From contig CAKUIM010000017.1 of NCBI GenBank assembly GCA_934660965.1, positions 1 to 50,249 on the forward strand: 50,249 nucleotides of DNA, read 5' to 3'. The position numbers were made by a program, and so were the translations under genes. The first letter of the stretch is position 1, and every line of letters begins with the position of its first letter. Source of the DNA: an uncultured Oscillospiraceae bacterium (lineage in GTDB: Bacteria; Bacillota; Clostridia; Oscillospirales; Oscillospiraceae). Below the pieces are notes generated by a model that had not been told where the DNA came from, searched no databases, and saw only the letters and a program-made list of their open reading frames with translations. Of the stretch, positions 46,914-50,249 are shown in pieces.

Positions 46914-49900
46914 ATGAAACGGCGAATTTTTACAGGATTGTTGTCATTGGCGATGATATTCACGCTGATTCCGACAGCGTGGGCGGACGGCGAGGGCGGT
47001 ACGCCTGCGGCTAAGGCTGCCGAGGTCAACGGCACGCAGTATGAGACCCTGCAGGCGGCTGCTGACGCGGCGCAGGACGGCGAGACCGTCACGCTGCTCA
47101 AGGACGCCACCGAGGACGTGACCATTGCTAAGAGCATCACGCTCGACCTCGGCGGCAAGACGCTCACGAACACCAACGCTGGCAAGGCGACCATTTCCGT
47201 GACCGGCGGCACTGTTACGGTCAAGAACGGCAGCGTGGTGGGCGGCACCAGCTACTACAACATCGAGGTGACGAAGAACAGCGGTGCCAGCCTGACGCTT
47301 GAGAGCGTCACTGCCACGGCCGGCAACACCGGCTCGTCCATGCTCGACAACTGGGGCACGCTGACCATCAAGAGCGGCACCTACACCGGCGGCCTGAATG
47401 TTGTCAAGAGCGAGGAGGGCTCGACCCTTAACATTAGTGGCGGCAAGTTTACGCTGGCCTATGCAACGAGCGGCTACACGGGCGTTATTTTCACCTATGG
47501 TACGACCACCATCACCGGCGGCGAGTTTATTCAGGATTTAACAACGACGGGCAGATGGAATCATCCGCAGGTTATTCTGGCCGGCGTTGAGGCCGGCTAC
47601 CCTTCCAGCGTCAAGGTCTCTGACGGTACATTTACCAACAAGCTGTCAAGTGAATCTATCTTCCGCGGTGTTGGCAAGGCGACCTCCGATAACTTCGAGG
47701 TCTCCGGCGGTACCTTCAATAAGAGTGTCTCTGACAGCTTCTTCAAGGATGGCTACTTCGCTCAAAAGAGCGGCGGTGCATATACGGCAGCCGGTCCGTA
47801 TGCAGCCAAGATCGGCAGCATCGGCTACACCACCCTCGCAGAAGCCGTCACGGCAGCGAAGAACAATGCCGTTATCACCCTGCTTCAGGATATCAGCTCT
47901 GACCGCATCAATCTGGAGGACAAGAGCTTTACCGTTGAGCTGAATGGTCACACGCTGACCTCCACGGCGGCTTACGGTGTGATGTTCTGCGCCAAGAACG
48001 GCCATAAGATCACCGTGAAGGGCGACAAGAACTCGAAGCTCGTCGGCACGCTGATGGTCACGAACGGCACGGACGGTCATATCGAGATCAAAGGTGGTAC
48101 ATATGAGAACAGCCAGTATTGCCCGATCTACATCAACGGTGCTGTCAGCACGGAGAACTCCACACTGAGCGTCAAGAGCGCGACGATCACGGCGCTCAAC
48201 AGCGGCTCTGGTCAGGATATGGGCTGCGGCGTGTATCTTGCGGGCTATTGCACAAGCACATTTAAGGACACCACGATCATCGCGCCTGTCACCGGCATCG
48301 AAATTCGCGCCGGCAAGCTGACGCTGACGAACTGCAACGTCACCGGCGGCAATGGCACGGTCACGGCAGATGCGAACGGCAACGGTACGACGGTCACGAA
48401 TGCAGCGCTTGCGATTTCTCAGCATACCACCAAGAAACCCATTGATGTGACCGTCACCGGCGGCACATACACCGCAACCGCGGCGATTTACCAGACCGAC
48501 GTGCAGGCTACCGGCTCTGCGGACGTCAAGACGGCGGTCGCAAGCGGAAAGTTCAACGGCACGGTCAGCGCCGAGACTGATGGTACCGTTGCAATCAAGG
48601 GCGGCACGTTCACCAGCGCAGTTCCCGAAAACTGCTGCGCCGAGGGCTTTGTGCCGGTCACGAACAACAACGGCACCTACGGCGTGACCGAGCGCAAGCC
48701 TGTTGAGGTTTGGACCGGCTACAACGGCTCGAAGGTCGGCAGCTACGCCACGGTTGGGGATGCCGCGAAAAACCTCGGCGAAAATAAGATGATTCTCTTC
48801 ACTGCAGACTACACATTGGATGAAGATTTCACGATTCCGGCTGATGTGTACTTTGAAGTCGATGCTGGCGCAACGCTGACGATTGCCGAAGGCAAGACCC
48901 TGACGGTCGCGGCGGACGCAAAGCGGCTCAATATACGCGAAAATGCCAAGGTTGTAAACAACGGCACGATTTTGGTTTGCGGTGCGCCCAAAACCAGCCA
49001 TGGCTATGTGATGATTCCGGACGGCGGTGAGCTGGCAGGCAACGCGTTGAGCGTCCCGGAAGGGAAGATCCTTTCGAAGAACGGAAACAGCTATTACGCA
49101 GGCGAAGCGCTCTTTGAGATCACCTATACGGACGGAAGCACAAAGCTGACGAGCGAAACCACTGATGTCAACAGCAGCACCGTGCAGGTGAAGCTGCTGA
49201 AGGATGTGACGGTGGGTGGCTGGACGCTTTCACAGGCTGCCGACGGCTTTGTCCTTGATCTGGGCGGCCACACGCTCAACGGCACTACGGCCAGCAGCTA
49301 CTATGTGCTGTATGCCGGCGTGAGCATGACCATCAGGAATGGTACGATCAAGTATAACGGCACGGCGGACAAGGGCGCGATCTGTGCATACGGCGGCGAG
49401 ACGCTTACGATTGAGAGCGATGTTACCATTGACGGCGGCAGTGGTGTCGGCATCATGATGCAGAACAGCGCGCCCACCGTGGTGCTCAACGGCACGGTGA
49501 CCACGACTGGCGGATATGGCTTTGCCAGCAACGGCAGCGCGAATGCAGACGGCAACCCGGATACCTGCAACATCATTGTCAATGACGGCGCAAGGATTAA
49601 GGCCCCCAACGGCATTGCCATCTATCACCCCACGCTGGGCACGGTCACCATCAACGGCGGCGAGATCAGCGGCCACACCGGCATCGAAATGTGCGCGGGC
49701 AAGCTGATTGTGAATAACGGCACGATCACCTCCGCCGGCGCCAACTGGGATGCTACCGGCAGCCAGAACGCCATCATGGACGGTGCTGCGATCTCCATCA
49801 TCAACCGCGACTACCCCGGCGGCACGCCCACCGCTGAAATCACCGGCGGTACATTCACGGCGACCGGTGACGGCGCAAAGGCGGTCAAGGCATATGACTA

Positions 49901-50249
49901 CACCGGCGACGCGGTTGCCGATTGGGCAGGCGCCGGCAATTCCGTCAACATCTCCGGCGGCACATTCTCCACCGAGATTCCCGCGGAGTACTGCGCAAGC
50001 GGCTATGTGCCCAAGAATAACGGCAACGGCACCTATGGCGTTATAAAATCCGGCTCTGACCTGCCCGGCTACCCCGGCGGCGTCCCCTTCAATCCCACCT
50101 ATCCCGTCACCACCCCGGGCAAGAGCGAGCACGGCACCGTGACCGTCATCCCGGCCAGCGCCGCCAGGGGCACGACCGTGACCGTCATCACCGCGCCGGA
50201 CAAGGGCTATGTCCTCGAAACCCTGACCGTGACCGACAGCACCGGCAAC
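46914..50249 (+). CDS. Secreted beta-helix surface protein, 3' end outside the window
   Basis: An open frame of 1112 codons from ATG 46914 (GGGGAGG at 46900-46906) to the window edge, without a stop. The signal peptide is MKRRIFTGLLSLAMIFTLIP to about residue 24 (TAWA-D). The rest is Gly/Thr/Asn-rich parallel beta-helix with many rungs of the form ITGGTF, VSGGTF and INGGEI. Opening modules with YxTLxxAxxAA and LDLGGKTL-type strands recur near residues 36, 297, 598 and 732. The last visible part (HGTVTVIPASAARG to TAPDKGYVLETLTV) resembles a divergent InlB-type B-repeat, which in such proteins often precedes C-terminal SLH domains. No SLH domain is seen yet. It is likely an adhesin paralogous to the preceding gene. 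Confidence 0.85.
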   Translation, partial: MKRRIFTGLLSLAMIFTLIPTAWADGEGGTPAAKAAEVNGTQYETLQAAADAAQDGETVTLLKDATEDVTIAKSITLDLGGKTLTNTNAGKATISVTGGTVTVKNGSVVGGTSYYNIEVTKNSGASLTLESVTATAGNTGSSMLDNWGTLTIKSGTYTGGLNVVKSEEGSTLNISGGKFTLAYATSGYTGVIFTYGTTTITGGEFIQDLTTTGRWNHPQVILAGVEAGYPSSVKVSDGTFTNKLSSESIFRGVGKATSDNFEVSGGTFNKSVSDSFFKDGYFAQKSGGAYTAAGPYAAKIGSIGYTTLAEAVTAAKNNAVITLLQDISSDRINLEDKSFTVELNGHTLTSTAAYGVMFCAKNGHKITVKGDKNSKLVGTLMVTNGTDGHIEIKGGTYENSQYCPIYINGAVSTENSTLSVKSATITALNSGSGQDMGCGVYLAGYCTSTFKDTTIIAPVTGIEIRAGKLTLTNCNVTGGNGTVTADANGNGTTVTNAALAISQHTTKKPIDVTVTGGTYTATAAIYQTDVQATGSADVKTAVASGKFNGTVSAETDGTVAIKGGTFTSAVPENCCAEGFVPVTNNNGTYGVTERKPVEVWTGYNGSKVGSYATVGDAAKNLGENKMILFTADYTLDEDFTIPADVYFEVDAGATLTIAEGKTLTVAADAKRLNIRENAKVVNNGTILVCGAPKTSHGYVMIPDGGELAGNALSVPEGKILSKNGNSYYAGEALFEITYTDGSTKLTSETTDVNSSTVQVKLLKDVTVGGWTLSQAADGFVLDLGGHTLNGTTASSYYVLYAGVSMTIRNGTIKYNGTADKGAICAYGGETLTIESDVTIDGGSGVGIMMQNSAPTVVLNGTVTTTGGYGFASNGSANADGNPDTCNIIVNDGARIKAPNGIAIYHPTLGTVTINGGEISGHTGIEMCAGKLIVNNGTITSAGANWDATGSQNAIMDGAAISIINRDYPGGTPTAEITGGTFTATGDGAKAVKAYDYTGDAVADWAGAGNSVNISGGTFSTEIPAEYCASGYVPKNNGNGTYGVIKSGSDLPGYPGGVPFNPTYPVTTPGKSEHGTVTVIPASAARGTTVTVITAPDKGYVLETLTVTDSTGN

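Overview
This window reads as chromosome of a GC-rich, endospore-forming Clostridia member, most likely of the Oscillospiraceae/Oscillospirales group. The reasons are the sporulation genes (spoIIM, spoVM, a SipL-like gene, spoIVA, spmA/spmB), the gene order (yicC-remA-gmk-rpoZ-priA-def-fmt-rsmB-rlmN-prpC-prkC-rsgA), Gram-positive Shine-Dalgarno sites with frequent GTG/TTG starts, and S-layer-homology surface proteins. Species cannot be assigned from the sequence alone.

Layout. 1-1037: a scar that looks like decayed mobile DNA, with a truncated reading frame, hairpins, a stop-interrupted small ORF and an orphan DinJ/RelB antitoxin. 1038-5985: tgt, yajC, a TIGR04086 membrane protein, spoIIM, xerD and a CarD-like regulator. 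6013-8703: ispD-ispF, then a DUF3343/cysteine desulfurase pair. 8907-25230: one long, tightly packed housekeeping and signalling run (cdaA-cdaR, DUF5685-dnaJ-membrane protein, yicC to rsgA), many genes overlapping by 4 nt. 25267-28566: a spore-coat morphogenesis block, spoVM - SipL-like - spoIVA, each gene behind a sigma-E-like promoter with the same 14-nt spacer. 28684-35109: rsmI, an abrB-type regulator, spmA-spmB, fhs under a ZTP riboswitch, and a glycolipid synthase/PlsY-like pair. 35250-37887: an AT-richer ABC exporter, a relict type I-C-like CRISPR mini-array without cas genes, and a Crp/Fnr regulator divergent from leuCDB. 37989-42657: leuC-leuD-leuB, a crotonase and a type III pantothenate kinase homologue. 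42658-50249: two large secreted beta-helix proteins (the first with three SLH domains), each preceded by a near-identical leader holding a c-di-GMP-I (GEMM) class riboswitch and a terminator. The second gene runs off the window.

How the parts fit. The central run joins cyclic-di-AMP synthesis (cdaA/cdaR), Ser/Thr phosphorylation (prpC/prkC), translation and rRNA modification (def, fmt, rsmB, rlmN, rsgA) and the basal spore coat, in an order close to the Bacillus subtilis yloC-spoVM region but lacking coaBC, rpe and thiN. The right end appears to be a surface/adhesion locus whose expression is tied to a cyclic dinucleotide through duplicated riboswitch leaders. The points most worth a second look are the relict CRISPR, the paired riboswitch-surface protein units, the sigma-E promoter set with the 23-residue spoVM, and the terminator arm that doubles as a ribosome binding site downstream of yajC.
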